Shown one piece after another: positions 41,261 to 50,735 of a DNA stretch of 64,000 nt; within the stretch, counting starts at the first letter, position 1; each line of letters begins with the position of its first letter. The DNA lies in assembly GCF_014217625.1 (NCBI RefSeq), contig NZ_CP043641.1, positions 2,604,001 to 2,668,000 of the forward strand, read 5' to 3'. The notes under the pieces were generated by a model, which saw nothing but the letters and a program-made list of their open reading frames with translations, made no database searches and was not told the DNA's origin. The position numbers and the translations under genes were made by a program. Source of the DNA: Leifsonia shinshuensis (GTDB taxonomy: Bacteria > Actinomycetota > Actinomycetes > Actinomycetales > Microbacteriaceae).

Positions 41261-41299
41261 GAACCTTAGATCGTGAAAACGAGAACCTTAGATAGCCCC
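41261..41299 (-). repeat. Right end of the element with two repeats 22 bp apart
   Basis: On the minus strand, the terminal GGGGCTATCTAAGGTTC is followed by a second ATCTAAGGTTC exactly 22 bp further in (plus-strand copies at 41283-41293 and 41261-41271). Confidence 0.65.
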
Positions 41300-41305
41300 G
41301 TCGGC
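41300..41305. repeat. Right copy of direct repeat GTCGGC
   Basis: Matches 16896-16901 and directly follows the right terminal repeat; its last base is the discriminator base of tRNA-Ser. Confidence 0.65.
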
Positions 41306-41393
41306 GGAGACGGAGGGATTTGAACCCTCGGTCCCCTTACGGGGACTCCACCTTAGCAGGGTGGTGCACTAGGCCTGACTATGCGACGTCTCC
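41305..41393 (-). tRNA. tRNA-Ser(GCU)
   Basis: 89 nt class II tRNA. Acceptor stem GGAGACG/CGTCTCC, anticodon GCT at 41357-41355 within CCTGCTAAGG, a long variable arm (GTCCCCGTAAGGGGAC) and T-loop GGTTCAAATCC. The CCA end is not encoded. Its 3' end faces the accessory region and is the likely insertion target. Confidence 0.95.
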
Positions 41394-41463
41394 TGAGCGT
41401 CCGCGGGCGGACGCACGACAGCCATCATAACGGACGTTCCGGGCGCGGCCGGACACCCCGCTC

Positions 41464-42117
41464 TCAGGCGCCCGCGGGCGGGAGCTGGTGGATGGTCTGG
41501 AGGATCGCCGAGCTCAGGATGAGTGCCGCGGCGATACCGGCGGCCACCGAGATGGCCAGTACAGCGATCGACGCCCACAGCACGCCGGAACCCCGGCCAC
41601 CGGCGACGCGGCGCACGATCACTGCGCGGCCGATCGTGTAGACCGGCCACGCGAGGAACGACCAGGCCCAGTGGAACGGGCGGTCGACTCCACGGTTCTC
41701 CAGCGCCCGGTAATCGAGCCAGCTGAAGACCACCGACAGGCCGAAGACCAGCCAGCTCAGGAGGCCGTTGACGATGTACGCGGGCGACGACAGCAGCGCG
41801 AGGTTGGCGGCACCGGGATGCGCGAGCGCGGTGAACGAGCGGCTGACGGTGCCGATCGTGGCCAGGGACGCGACCACTCCGACCAGCGGCAGCAGCAGCA
41901 CCAGCCAGATCCAGGTGGTGTACACCGGCGCCTCGGGCGCGAGTGGGCGGCGCCCGAAGGACGAGTACGCGGGCGGCGCTGGCCGCATGCCAGGCGCCGC
42001 GCTCACCGGGGCCTCCCACTTCGTCCCGTCCCACCAGCGCAGCGCCGCCTCGCCGAACGGGTCCGGGTACCAGCCGGGGCCGAGCTGCCGGCTCGCCTCG
42101 CCACTCTCGCCATCCAC
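41464..42117 (-). CDS. DUF2510-containing membrane protein
   Basis: 217 aa from GTG 42117. N-terminal DUF2510 motif GWYPDPFGEAALRWWDGTKWE (about 14-34), a Pro-rich linker and four to five membrane helices. One base separates it from the pntB stop. DUF2510 proteins are widespread in actinobacteria; role unknown. Confidence 0.85.
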   Translation of the reverse strand: MDGESGEASRQLGPGWYPDPFGEAALRWWDGTKWEAPVSAAPGMRPAPPAYSSFGRRPLAPEAPVYTTWIWLVLLLPLVGVVASLATIGTVSRSFTALAHPGAANLALLSSPAYIVNGLLSWLVFGLSVVFSWLDYRALENRGVDRPFHWAWSFLAWPVYTIGRAVIVRRVAGGRGSGVLWASIAVLAISVAAGIAAALILSSAILQTIHQLPPAGA

Positions 42118-42118
42118 C

Positions 42119-43495
42119 TCAGAAGTACCCCACGATCTCGTCCACGGCTGTGCGCGCGTCCCCGAAGAGCATCCTCGCGTTGTCGCGGTAGAACAAGGGG
42201 TTCGGCACGCCAGCGTAGCCCGCGGCCATCGAGCGCTTGAACACGACGACCTGGCGTGCCTCCCACACCCGCAACACAGGCATCCCGGCGATAGGGCTGC
42301 CGGGGTCCTCCGCGGCGGCCGGGTTGACCGTGTCGTTCGCGCCGATCACGAGGACCACGTCCGTGTCGGACAGCTCGTCGTTGATCTCGTCCATCTCGAG
42401 CACGATGTCGTACGGGACTCGCGCCTCCGCCAGCAGCACGTTCATGTGGCCGGGGAGGCGGCCGGCGACCGGGTGGATGCCGAACCGCACCTCCACGCCG
42501 CGGTCGCGGAGCTTCTGGACGAGCTCGGCGACGGGGTACTGCGCCTGGGCGACGGCCATCCCGTACCCCGGCGTGATGACGACGGAGGTCGCGTTCTGCA
42601 GCAGCTCCGCGGTCTGCTCGGCGGTGACCTCCTGGTACTCGCCCTGCTCCTCGACGGCCGCGGACGGCGCCTCGATGCCGAAGCCGCCGGCGATCACCGA
42701 CAAGAACGAGCGGTTCATCGCCTTGCACATGATGTAGGACAGGTAGGCGCCGGAGGAGCCGACGAGGGCGCCGGTCACGATCAGCAGGTCGTTGTCGAGC
42801 AGGAACCCCGAGGCGGCGGCCGCCCAGCCGGAGTAGCTGTTCAGCATCGAGACCACGACGGGCATGTCGCCGCCGCCGATCGACGCGACGAGGTGGATGC
42901 CGAGGGCGAGGGCGATCAGCGTCACGACGACGAGCAGCCACAGCTCGGGGGTGATGACGTACCAGACCGTCAGCGCCACGAACACGGCGAGCGCGCCGAT
43001 GTTGAGCGCGTTCTTGCCTGGCAGCACGAGCGGGCGGGACGAGATCCGCGCGGACAGCTTGAGGTAGGCGACGATCGAGCCGGTGAAGGTGACGGCGCCG
43101 ATGAAGATGCCGATCACGACCTCCGCGTTGTGCACGCCGCCGAGTGCGCCGGGCTCCTCGGGGTGCGAGAGGTGGCCGGTCCAGCCGACGAGCACGGCGG
43201 CGAGGCCCACGAAGCTGTGCAGGAGGGCGATGAGCTGCGGCATCCCGGTCATCTGCACGACCCGCGCGCGCCACAGCCCGATGGCGGCGCCGATGGCCAT
43301 CGCGGCGATCAGCAGGACGATGGAGGAGGCGGGCAGCACCAGGAAGCCGATGGTCGCGACGAGCGCGATCCCCATCCCGACCATTCCGTAGACGACGCCG
43401 CTGCGGGCGGTCTCGTGCCGCGACAGCCCGGCAAGGCTCATGATGAAGAGGACGGCCGCGACGAGGTACGCGGCGTCCGCGATGCTCAGGCTCAC
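42119..43495 (-). CDS. pntB: NAD(P) transhydrogenase beta subunit
   Basis: 458-aa inner-membrane subunit of the proton-translocating transhydrogenase that reduces NADP+ with NADH. About nine helices (residues 1-260) are followed by the NADP(H) domain with [48 protein letters not shown] and the terminal [16 protein letters not shown] 43495 overlaps the pntA stop by 4 nt. Confidence 0.95.
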   Translation of the reverse strand: MSLSIADAAYLVAAVLFIMSLAGLSRHETARSGVVYGMVGMGIALVATIGFLVLPASSIVLLIAAMAIGAAIGLWRARVVQMTGMPQLIALLHSFVGLAAVLVGWTGHLSHPEEPGALGGVHNAEVVIGIFIGAVTFTGSIVAYLKLSARISSRPLVLPGKNALNIGALAVFVALTVWYVITPELWLLVVVTLIALALGIHLVASIGGGDMPVVVSMLNSYSGWAAAASGFLLDNDLLIVTGALVGSSGAYLSYIMCKAMNRSFLSVIAGGFGIEAPSAAVEEQGEYQEVTAEQTAELLQNATSVVITPGYGMAVAQAQYPVAELVQKLRDRGVEVRFGIHPVAGRLPGHMNVLLAEARVPYDIVLEMDEINDELSDTDVVLVIGANDTVNPAAAEDPGSPIAGMPVLRVWEARQVVVFKRSMAAGYAGVPNPLFYRDNARMLFGDARTAVDEIVGYF

Positions 43496-45039
43496 CGGTC
43501 GCTCCGCCGGAACATCGCCAGCATCCGCCGGGTCACCGCGAACCCGCCGAACACGTTGATGGAGGCCACCAGCACCGCGATGGCGGCGAGCGCCTGGACC
43601 GTCGGATCGTGCGACGTCAGCTGCACGATCGCGCCGACGACGATGATGCCCGAGATGGCGTTCGTCACGCTCATCAGCGGGGTGTGCAGGGCGTGGTGGA
43701 CGTTGCCGATCACGTAGAAGCCGATGACGGTCGCGAGCACGAGCACCGTGAAATGCTGGGGCAGCGGAGCCGGGGCCAGCGCAGTCACCGCGAGCAGCAC
43801 CGCCAGGCCGACCGTCGTCAGCACCGCCTTGCGCACCGGCGTCAGCCATGGCTCCTTCGGCGCGGGGACGGCGACCGGTGCGGGTGCGACGCGGGGCGGC
43901 GCGGCCGAGACCGTCACCGGTGGCGGCGGCCACGTCGTCTCGCCGTCGCGCACGACGGTCACCGAACGCTGCACGACGTCGTCGAAGTCGAGGACGAGCC
44001 TCCCGTCCTTGCCGGGCGTCAGCAGGGTGAGGAGGCTGACCAGGTTGTTCCCGTACAGCTGCGACGACTGGGTCGGCAGCCGGGACGGGAGGTCGGTGTA
44101 GCCGAGGATGATCACCCCGCCGGGTGTGACCACCCGCTCCCCCGCGACCGAGCCGGCGACGTTGCCTCCCTGCGCGGCGGCCATGTCCACGATGACGGAG
44201 CCCGGCCGCATGCTCGCGACGTCCGCCTCGGTGAGCAGCTTCGGCGCGGGCCGGCCCGGGATGAGCGCGGTGGTGATGACGATGTCCACGTCCCGCGCCT
44301 GCTCCGAGTAGATCTCGGCGGCGCGCCGGTCGTACGCCTCGCTGGTCGCCTTCGCGTAGCCGTCGGTGGACTGCATCTGGTCGTCGCCGGCGACCTCCAC
44401 CGCCAGGTACTCGCCGCCGATCGAGCGGACCTGGTCGGCGACCTCCGGCCGCGGGTCGGTGGCGCGGACGATCGCACCCATGCTGGACGCCGCGCCGATC
44501 GCGGCGAGGCCGGCGACGCCCGCGCCGGCGACGAGGACCTTCGCGGGCGGGACCTTGCCCGCCGCGGTGACCTGCCCGGTGAAGAAACGGCCGAACTCGT
44601 GAGCGGCCTCCACTACGGCCCGGTAGCCGGAGATGTTCGCCATGGAGCTCAGCACGTCCATCGACTGCGCGCGGGAGATGCGCGGGACGGCGTCGAGGGC
44701 GAGCGCCGTGATCCCGCGCTGCGAGAGGGCGGCCAGGAGGTCGGGGCGCAGGCCAGGGCTGAGGGTCGCGATGAGGGTGGCGCCGTCGGCGAGGAGGGCG
44801 ATCTCGTCCTCGGTCGGCGGCGCGACCTTGAGCACGATGTCGGCCGCCCAGGCCTCGGCACGGGAGGTCACCGTCGCGCCCGCGGCGGCGAACGCCTCGT
44901 CGGTGAACGCGGCGTGAGCTCCGGCGCCGGACTCGACGCGGACGTCGTAGCCCAGGGAGACGAGCTTCTTCACGGAACTCGGGCTGGACGCGACCCGGGC
45001 ATCACCCGGCCGTTCAGCGACGATGCCGACTACCGACAC
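43492..45039 (-). CDS. pntA: NAD(P) transhydrogenase alpha subunit (fused alpha1-alpha2)
   Basis: 515 aa from GTG 45039 (GAGGGAGG upstream). NAD-binding domain with [35 protein letters not shown] and [14 protein letters not shown]; a Pro-rich linker; then about four C-terminal helices. In many actinobacteria and Rhodospirillum the alpha subunit is split in two genes; here it is one chain, as in E. coli. Confidence 0.95.
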   Translation of the reverse strand: MSVVGIVAERPGDARVASSPSSVKKLVSLGYDVRVESGAGAHAAFTDEAFAAAGATVTSRAEAWAADIVLKVAPPTEDEIALLADGATLIATLSPGLRPDLLAALSQRGITALALDAVPRISRAQSMDVLSSMANISGYRAVVEAAHEFGRFFTGQVTAAGKVPPAKVLVAGAGVAGLAAIGAASSMGAIVRATDPRPEVADQVRSIGGEYLAVEVAGDDQMQSTDGYAKATSEAYDRRAAEIYSEQARDVDIVITTALIPGRPAPKLLTEADVASMRPGSVIVDMAAAQGGNVAGSVAGERVVTPGGVIILGYTDLPSRLPTQSSQLYGNNLVSLLTLLTPGKDGRLVLDFDDVVQRSVTVVRDGETTWPPPPVTVSAAPPRVAPAPVAVPAPKEPWLTPVRKAVLTTVGLAVLLAVTALAPAPLPQHFTVLVLATVIGFYVIGNVHHALHTPLMSVTNAISGIIVVGAIVQLTSHDPTVQALAAIAVLVASINVFGGFAVTRRMLAMFRRSDR

Positions 45040-45174
45040 CTGGCCTCCCTCGGCTTTTGAGTGGACACTAGCAGGCCGCACGCCCGGGAAGGAGGTGCGG
45101 CCGCGACGCGCGCCCGATCTCCTTCCGAACGCCGCTCGGCAGGAGATCCGGACGTGTTCTCCTGTCCGCGCGCC

Positions 45175-45774
45175 TCACGCGCGCGCCACGGCGGCCCGGA
45201 CGACCCCCGCGAACACCGGCCGCCAGCTCCACCCGGCGAAGCCGGCCGCGCCGATCGCCGCGTCCGCCCGCTGACGGCTGCCCGCCGCTCCGCCCGGCCC
45301 GAACACGCGCACCGGCAGACCGCGGGAGGTGAACACGTCCGCGAGCAGCAGCGCCCCTCCGGGAGCGAGCACGCGCCGGCACTCCGCCAGCCCGCCGGCC
45401 TGGTCCTGCCAGTGGCTGAACGAGGACGAGCTCACGACCAGGTCGAACGCCGCGTCCCCGAACGGGAGCGACTCGGCCGATGCCTCGCGCACCTCGGCGC
45501 GGGTGGAGGCCGCGGCCTCCCGCACCATCCCCGCAGCCGGGTCCACCCCGGTGAGCCGGGCGTCCGGGAGCAGGGAGCCGAGCAGCCGCAGCAACACGCC
45601 GGTGCCGCATCCCACGTCCAGGATGCGCGGCGCTCGCGTCTCCGCCACGAGCGACACGGCCACCACGCCGACGCGCCGCACGATCTCCGCGTGCAGGAAC
45701 CCGCGCGGCCCGCGCTCGTACCCGCTCGCGCGCCGGCCGTAGGCGGCGACGTCCCGCTCGGGGTCGAAGGTCAT
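45175..45774 (-). CDS. Class I SAM-dependent methyltransferase
   Basis: 199 aa. Motif I ILDVGCGTGVLLRLLG, GVDPAAGMVREA, acidic motif LPFGDAAFDLVVSSSSFSHW and RRVLAPGGALLLAD. ATG 45774. Small-molecule methyltransferase of unknown substrate. Confidence 0.88.
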   Translation of the reverse strand: MTFDPERDVAAYGRRASGYERGPRGFLHAEIVRRVGVVAVSLVAETRAPRILDVGCGTGVLLRLLGSLLPDARLTGVDPAAGMVREAAASTRAEVREASAESLPFGDAAFDLVVSSSSFSHWQDQAGGLAECRRVLAPGGALLLADVFTSRGLPVRVFGPGGAAGSRQRADAAIGAAGFAGWSWRPVFAGVVRAAVARA

Positions 45775-45798
45775 GCGCCGCAGCCTAGCCTCGCCGCG

Positions 45799-47394
45799 CT
45801 AGCCTCGCCGCCGGGTCGTCTCCGCCTCCAGCAGGTGCTCCACCTCCGGCTCCCCGTCGGCGAGCGCCCGCGCCTCCTCCAGCAGCTGGCGGTCGTACTC
45901 GGTCATCCGCTCGTCGTGCTGGCTGAGGTGCTCGCTCCACGACCCGACCTGGAAGGCCTCCACCAGCACGGCCGGGTCCTCGCGGTCCGTATAGAGCCGC
46001 CAGTCGCGGGCGCCGGTCCGGCGGCGGGAGCGTCCGACGAAGCGCATCCGCGTCTCGAAGTCGGCACGGCGCTCCGGCGGGACCGCGTAGCGGATCAGGA
46101 CGAGCACCGGAGGGTCCGCGGCGTCGTCCGGGCTCTCCTCCCCCTGCACCATCGGCAGGTCGGTCAGCGGCATCGGGACGATCGCACGGCCCTTGCCGCG
46201 GGTGTCGACGGCCGGCCGCAGCGCCCCGACGACCCCGAGCACCACGAGCAGGACGCCGCAGCCCACCAGCACAGGGACGACCCCGGCCCAGCCCGCCAGC
46301 GCACCGGTGGCCGCCGCTCCGATCGCCGTCGAGCCGAAGAGCACCAGCTGGTAGATCGAGAGCCCGCGCGTGCGCACCCAGACCGGGAGGAAGGACTGCA
46401 CCGTCCCGTTGATCGTGGCGATCACGCCGATCCACGCGAAGCCCGCCACGACCAGCACCAGGAGGACGAGCCAGAGCGTCCCGAGCAGCGCGAGCGCGAG
46501 CGTGCACAGCCCGAAGACGCCGGACGACGCGGCCACGATCACCCCGGTGCTGAACCGCGCGCGTAGCGGAGGGAGAAGGAATGCGCCGGCGACCGAGCCG
46601 ACGCCGAGCGCGGCGAGCAGCAAGCCGTAGCCTCCCGCGTTCAGGTGCAGCTCCGCGCTGGCGAGCACCGGCAGCAGCGCCCAGAGGCCGTTCGCCGGGA
46701 GCAGGAACAGGGCCAGCCGCAGGTACAGCCCGCGGATCGCGCCCGCGTTGCGCACGTAGCGGAGGCCGGCGCGCGTCGCGTCGAGGAACCGCTCGGGCCG
46801 GCCGTGCTTCGGCGTGTAGCCGCGCCAGGCGACGAGCGCCACGAGGAAGACCAGGAACGACAGCGCGTTGGCGACGAACACCGCCGTCACGCCGAGCTGC
46901 GCCACTACGAGGCCGGCCAGCGCAGGCCCGATCGCGCGCGCGACGTTCACGCCGACGGAGGACAGCACCGCCGCGTCCGCGATCATGGGCGCGGGCACGA
47001 CCTCCGGGACCACCGCCTGGTAGGCCGGCAGCTGCACCGCCGAGCACGCCCCGAGCAGGAACGTCAGCGCCAGCAGCACGGCCGGCGTCGTCGCGCCCGC
47101 CCAGGTCAGCCAGGCCAGCCCGAGCACGATCACGAACTGCGCGGCCTGCACGACGATCAGCAGGGTCCGCCTGTTGAAGAACTCGCCGAGCACGCCGGCC
47201 GGGAGGGCGAGCAGCAGCACGGGCGCGGCGGCGGCCGTCTGCACGAGTGCGACGACCGACGCCGGGCTGCCGTGCTCGACCAGGAGCCACTGCGCCCCGA
47301 CGGTCTGCATCCAGCTGCCGATGTTGCTGACCAGGCCCGCGATCCAGAGCAGCCGGAAGACCCGGACCCCGAGCGGGGCGAGAGCGGAGGACAC
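45799..47394 (-). CDS. MFS exporter with C-terminal monooxygenase-like domain
   Basis: 531 aa from GTG 47394. Twelve-helix MFS_3/EntS-like exporter (FRLLWIAGLVSNIGSWMQTVGAQWLL start is typical) followed by a cytosolic ABM-like domain at about 425-525 (VLIRYAVPPERRADFETRM, RDWRLYTDREDPAVLVEAF). Found as one protein in many actinobacteria. Probably a drug or siderophore exporter. It starts 7 bp after the hydrolase stop. Confidence 0.85.
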   Translation of the reverse strand: MSSALAPLGVRVFRLLWIAGLVSNIGSWMQTVGAQWLLVEHGSPASVVALVQTAAAAPVLLLALPAGVLGEFFNRRTLLIVVQAAQFVIVLGLAWLTWAGATTPAVLLALTFLLGACSAVQLPAYQAVVPEVVPAPMIADAAVLSSVGVNVARAIGPALAGLVVAQLGVTAVFVANALSFLVFLVALVAWRGYTPKHGRPERFLDATRAGLRYVRNAGAIRGLYLRLALFLLPANGLWALLPVLASAELHLNAGGYGLLLAALGVGSVAGAFLLPPLRARFSTGVIVAASSGVFGLCTLALALLGTLWLVLLVLVVAGFAWIGVIATINGTVQSFLPVWVRTRGLSIYQLVLFGSTAIGAAATGALAGWAGVVPVLVGCGVLLVVLGVVGALRPAVDTRGKGRAIVPMPLTDLPMVQGEESPDDAADPPVLVLIRYAVPPERRADFETRMRFVGRSRRRTGARDWRLYTDREDPAVLVEAFQVGSWSEHLSQHDERMTEYDRQLLEEARALADGEPEVEHLLEAETTRRRG

Positions 47395-47401
47395 GGAGGG
47401 G

Positions 47402-48220
47402 CTACGCGATGAACGCGAGGATGTCCTTGTCGAGCTCCTCCTGGTAGGCGCCGTGGATCCCGTGCGACGCCCCGGGATAGACCTTGAGCGTCCCGTCCTT
47501 CACCAGCTTGATGGACTTCTCCGCCGCCGCGACGATCGGCACGATCTGGTCGTCGTCGCCGTGCGCGATGAAGATCGGGACGTCGAGTGCCTGGAGGTCG
47601 GCCGTCTGGTCGGTCTCGCTGAACGCCTTCACGCAGTCGTAGGCCGCTGCGAGGTTGACCAGCATCCCCTGCCGCCAGAAGTCGTCGATGAGACCCTGCG
47701 AGACCGCGGCCCCATCCCGGTTGAAGCCGTAGAACGGCAGCGCGAGGTCCTTCCAGAACTGCGAGCGGTCGTGCAGGACGTTCGCGCGGATGCCGTCGAA
47801 AGCCTCCAGCGGGGTGCCCTCGGGGTTGGATTCCGTTTTGAGCATGAGCGGCGGGACCGCACCGGCCGTGACGACGGCGCGCACCCGCTCGGCGCCGTGC
47901 TGCGCGGCGTAGCGGACGACCTCCCCGCCGCCGGTGGAATGGCCGACGACCACGAGGTCCCGCAGGTCGAGGTGGTCGACGAGCTGGGCGAGATCGCTCG
48001 CGTAGGTGCTCATATCGTTTCCGGTATATGTCTGCGACGACCGGCCGTGTCCACGCCGGTCGTGGGCGATGACCCGGTAGCCGGCGTCGGCGAAGACCTT
48101 CAGTTCGACCTGCCAGGCGTCCGAGCTGAGCGGCCATCCGTGCGAGAAGAGGACGGGACGGCCGGAGCCCTGATCGGTGTAGTACAGCTCGGTTCCGTCT
48201 GAAGTGGTGAAGTGCGGCAT
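47402..48220 (-). CDS. Alpha/beta hydrolase (non-haem haloperoxidase-like)
   Basis: 272 aa from ATG 48220 (AGGAG 8 nt upstream). Nucleophile elbow GHSTGGG (Ser98), HDRRGHGRSSQ, acid in HGDDDQIVP and catalytic His in GASHGIHG. Typical cofactor-free haloperoxidase/esterase length. Confidence 0.9.
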   Translation of the reverse strand: MPHFTTSDGTELYYTDQGSGRPVLFSHGWPLSSDAWQVELKVFADAGYRVIAHDRRGHGRSSQTYTGNDMSTYASDLAQLVDHLDLRDLVVVGHSTGGGEVVRYAAQHGAERVRAVVTAGAVPPLMLKTESNPEGTPLEAFDGIRANVLHDRSQFWKDLALPFYGFNRDGAAVSQGLIDDFWRQGMLVNLAAAYDCVKAFSETDQTADLQALDVPIFIAHGDDDQIVPIVAAAEKSIKLVKDGTLKVYPGASHGIHGAYQEELDKDILAFIA

Positions 48221-48345
48221 GGCGAATACTCCTAGAGAGTGAAGAGGGATGGATGGTCGAGTGGCGACACCGGCACAGGTCCTGTCTAGGGCCACGCGTC
48301 GGCCGTGTCTAGGTGTGGAAACCGCCAGCCGCTACACTCCGGAGG

Positions 48346-48777
48346 ATGACCGCACGGATCGCGAACGTCACCTTCCACGCCGCCGACCCCGCCGCCCTCG
48401 CCCGGTTCTGGGCCGCCGTCATGGGCTACCCCGAGCCGGAGTGGCTGACGCCCGAAGAGGAGGCCGAGCTCCGCGCCGCGGGCCTGACCGACGACGACCT
48501 CGCAGCGCGCGCGGTCGCCTGGGACGAGGACCCGTCCCACCAGCGCTTCTACTTCACCCGCTACCAGCACGAGAAGCGCCAGCGCAACCGGATGCACATC
48601 GACATCACGCCCTCGGCCGACCGCCACGCGACCCGCGAGGAAGTGGAGGCCGAGGCCGCCCGGCTCGTGGGGCTGGGCGCGACGGTGGAGCAGGTGCTCG
48701 ACGGCTCGTGGGGACCATACCCGGAGTTCGCGATCATGATGCGCGACCCGGAGGGGAATGAGTTCTGTTTGCAGTGA
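48346..48777 (+). CDS. VOC-family (glyoxalase-like) protein
   Basis: 143 aa from ATG 48346, directly after CCGGAGG. TARIANVTFHAADPAALARFWAAVMG, RNRMHIDI and RDPEGNEFCL are VOC/glyoxalase-like-domain features. Substrate unknown. Confidence 0.85.
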   Translation: MTARIANVTFHAADPAALARFWAAVMGYPEPEWLTPEEEAELRAAGLTDDDLAARAVAWDEDPSHQRFYFTRYQHEKRQRNRMHIDITPSADRHATREEVEAEAARLVGLGATVEQVLDGSWGPYPEFAIMMRDPEGNEFCLQ

Positions 48778-48825
48778 GGTGACGCGGCCCTGGCCCCACC
48801 CGCCCCTCCCCGCTACGTTGGCCGC

Positions 48826-50064
48826 ATGACCCCGTCGTCGAAGTCCGAGGCTTTTCTGGAGGCCGCCGGTCACGAGGTGCGCATCTCGAACCCCGACAAA
48901 GTGGTGTTCCCGGAGCCCGGGCTGACCAAGCTGGACCTCGCGCGCTACTACCTCGCCGTCGCCGACGGCGCGCTGCGCGGCGCGGGCGGACGGCCCATGG
49001 TGCTGAAACGCTTCGTGAAGGGGCTCACGCAGGAGCCGTTCTTCCAGAAGCGCGTGCCGGAGGGGCATCCCGACTTCATCGACACCGCGACCCTGCACTA
49101 CGCGCGCGGGACCTCCGCCGAGGAGGCCGTCCTCCGCGACGCCGCGGGGCTCGCCTGGGTGTCCAACCTCGGCTGTCTCGACCTGAACCCGCACGCGGTG
49201 CGCGCGGAGGACCTCGACCATCCCGATGAGCTGCGGGTCGACCTCGATCCGATGCCCGGCGTCGACTGGTCGCAGATCGTGGATGTCGCCTTCGTCGCGC
49301 GGGAGGTGCTGGAGGATCACGGGCTCGTCGGGTGGCCGAAGACCTCCGGCTCGCGCGGCCTCCACATCCTCGTCCGGATCGCGCCCGACTGGGGGTTCGC
49401 CGACGTGCGGCTGGCGGCCGAGACGCTCGCGCGCGAGGTCGAGAACCGCGCGCCGGGGCTGGCGACGGCCCGCTGGTGGAAGGAGGAGCGCGGCGAGAGC
49501 GTCTTCGTGGACTTCAACCAGAACGCCAAGGACCGCACGGTGGCCTCCGCCTACTCCATCCGGCCGCTGCCGGACGCGCGCGTGTCCACCCCGCTCGACT
49601 GGGACGAGGTGCGCGCACGCCGGCCCGAGGAGTTCACGGTGCTGACGGTGCCCGACCGGTTCGCCGAGGTTGGCGACCCGCACGCCGGGATCGACGACGC
49701 CGCGGGATCGCTGGACGGCCTCCTCGCCCTGGCGAAGCGGCTCGGCCCCGCCGAGAAGCCGCCGCGGGCCGGCGACGGCGCGGGCCGCCGGGTCTCGCAG
49801 ATGCCGCTGATCGAGGTGGCGCGGACGAAGACGAAGCCGGAGGCGCTGGCGGCGCTCGACGAGTGGAAGGCCGCGCATCGGGAGGTCGCGGAGCTGCTGC
49901 ACCCGGCCGACGAGTTGCTGGACGGGATGCGCGGGTCGAGCTCGCAGTGGTATCGGGTGCGGATCAACCTCCAGCACGTCCCGGAGGCCGACCGGCCGGA
50001 GCAGGGTGCCCTCGTGGCCGACTACGACCCGTGGGCCGGGCGGGAGTGGCCCGGACGGCCATAG
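48826..50064 (+). CDS. LigD-type polymerase/primase domain protein
   Basis: 412 aa. LigD PolDom: ISNPDKVVFPEPGLTKLDLARYY, VLKRFVKGLTQEPFFQKR, catalytic RVDLDPMPGVDW, KTSGSRGLHILVRI and VFVDFNQNAKDRTVASAYS. In NHEJ this domain fills in and adds ribonucleotides at broken ends. The ligase and nuclease domains and Ku are absent here; a stand-alone polymerase gene is a common actinobacterial arrangement. Confidence 0.92.
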   Translation: MTPSSKSEAFLEAAGHEVRISNPDKVVFPEPGLTKLDLARYYLAVADGALRGAGGRPMVLKRFVKGLTQEPFFQKRVPEGHPDFIDTATLHYARGTSAEEAVLRDAAGLAWVSNLGCLDLNPHAVRAEDLDHPDELRVDLDPMPGVDWSQIVDVAFVAREVLEDHGLVGWPKTSGSRGLHILVRIAPDWGFADVRLAAETLAREVENRAPGLATARWWKEERGESVFVDFNQNAKDRTVASAYSIRPLPDARVSTPLDWDEVRARRPEEFTVLTVPDRFAEVGDPHAGIDDAAGSLDGLLALAKRLGPAEKPPRAGDGAGRRVSQMPLIEVARTKTKPEALAALDEWKAAHREVAELLHPADELLDGMRGSSSQWYRVRINLQHVPEADRPEQGALVADYDPWAGREWPGRP

Positions 50065-50129
50065 ACCCAGGCAGGCCGTGACGCGATCCGGCACTCAGGA
50101 CCCGCGGTCCGCGTCGTAGTGTGAGCCCC

Positions 50130-50336
50130 ATGAAGCGCAGTTGGCCGTTTCTCGTCCCCGGCATCATCCTCGCCGCGATCGGTCTCGTCTGGACATTGCA
50201 GGGCACCAATGTGCTCGGCGGGTCCGCGATGAGCGGGTCATCGTTCTGGGGGATCGTCGGCGTGGTCCTCCTGGTGGTCGGCGTGGTCCTGATCGTGGTT
50301 GGGATCGCGCGGAGGCGCACCCGCCGCACCGGCTAG
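50130..50336 (+). CDS. Small two-helix membrane protein
   Basis: 68 aa from ATG 50130 (GTG 50121 is possible). Helices at about 5-25 and 40-60, a basic C-terminus RRRTRRTG. Unknown function. Confidence 0.65.
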   Translation: MKRSWPFLVPGIILAAIGLVWTLQGTNVLGGSAMSGSSFWGIVGVVLLVVGVVLIVVGIARRRTRRTG

Positions 50337-50354
50337 GGGCGCCGCAGCGGCCGG

Positions 50355-50735
50355 CTAGCCCGCGAGCCCGGTCAGGTCCTGCAGCTCCCACGTGTTGCCG
50401 TCCGGGTCGCTGAAGTACGCGAACTTCACGCCGCCCATGTCCCGGATCTCCCCGATCTCGGCGCCGCGCGACACGAGTTCGTCGCGCACCGCCGCGATGT
50501 CGTCCACGACGAGGTGGAGGCCGCTGACCGTCCCATCCGACGGCGTCCCGGTGCCCATCCCGGTGCCGAACGCGATCGAGCAGGCCGAGCCGGGCGGGGT
50601 GAGCTGGACGATCCGCATCCCGTTGCCCGGCTGCACGTCGTGGTCGAGCACGAAGCCGATCGTGTCCGCGTAGAACGCCTTGCTCCGGTCGACGTCGGAG
50701 ACCGGCAGCGGGACGAGCTCCAGCCGCATCTCCAT
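50355..50735 (-). CDS. VOC-family protein
   Basis: 126 aa from ATG 50735, overlapping the SRPBCC stop as TGATG. LELVPLPVSDVDRSKAFYAD and FSDPDGNTWELQ are typical glyoxalase/bleomycin-resistance features. Third gene of an ArsR-SRPBCC-VOC operon. Confidence 0.9.
   Translation of the reverse strand: MEMRLELVPLPVSDVDRSKAFYADTIGFVLDHDVQPGNGMRIVQLTPPGSACSIAFGTGMGTGTPSDGTVSGLHLVVDDIAAVRDELVSRGAEIGEIRDMGGVKFAYFSDPDGNTWELQDLTGLAG

Larger units (their letters stand above)
16902..41299. mobile_element. 24.4-kb inserted element with terminal inverted repeats next to tRNA-Ser
   Basis: GGGGCTATCTAAGGTT at 16902-16917 is repeated perfectly in inverted orientation at 41284-41299, both facing inwards, with GTCGGC directly outside both ends. 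The right end lies 5 bp from the 3' end of tRNA-Ser(GCU). The coupled recombinase-like and DDE genes lie at its right end. GC content and gene content differ from the flanks: SIR2, CBASS and many unknown genes. The known template is a cargo-carrying transposon with site preference; the exact family is not recognised. Confidence 0.7.

Noticed and set aside
41305..41393. Classical integrase island with a duplicated tRNA 3' end
   Set aside because: I looked for a copy of the tRNA-Ser 3' sequence (such as GAGGGATTTGAACC) near 10.7-17 kb and found none; the ends instead show TIRs and a 6-bp direct repeat.
42003..43274. 423-codon minus-strand frame overlapping pntB
   Set aside because: Arg/Ala-rich frame-shifted shadow of pntB.
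41768..45060. Long plus-strand frames opposite the pnt genes
   Set aside because: Antisense shadows, rich in His, Asp and Arg, with no family resemblance.
48286..50094. 602-codon minus-strand open frame opposite the LigD polymerase gene
   Set aside because: High-GC antisense shadow; composition rich in Arg/Gly/Val/His without domains, and the plus-strand gene has clear motifs.
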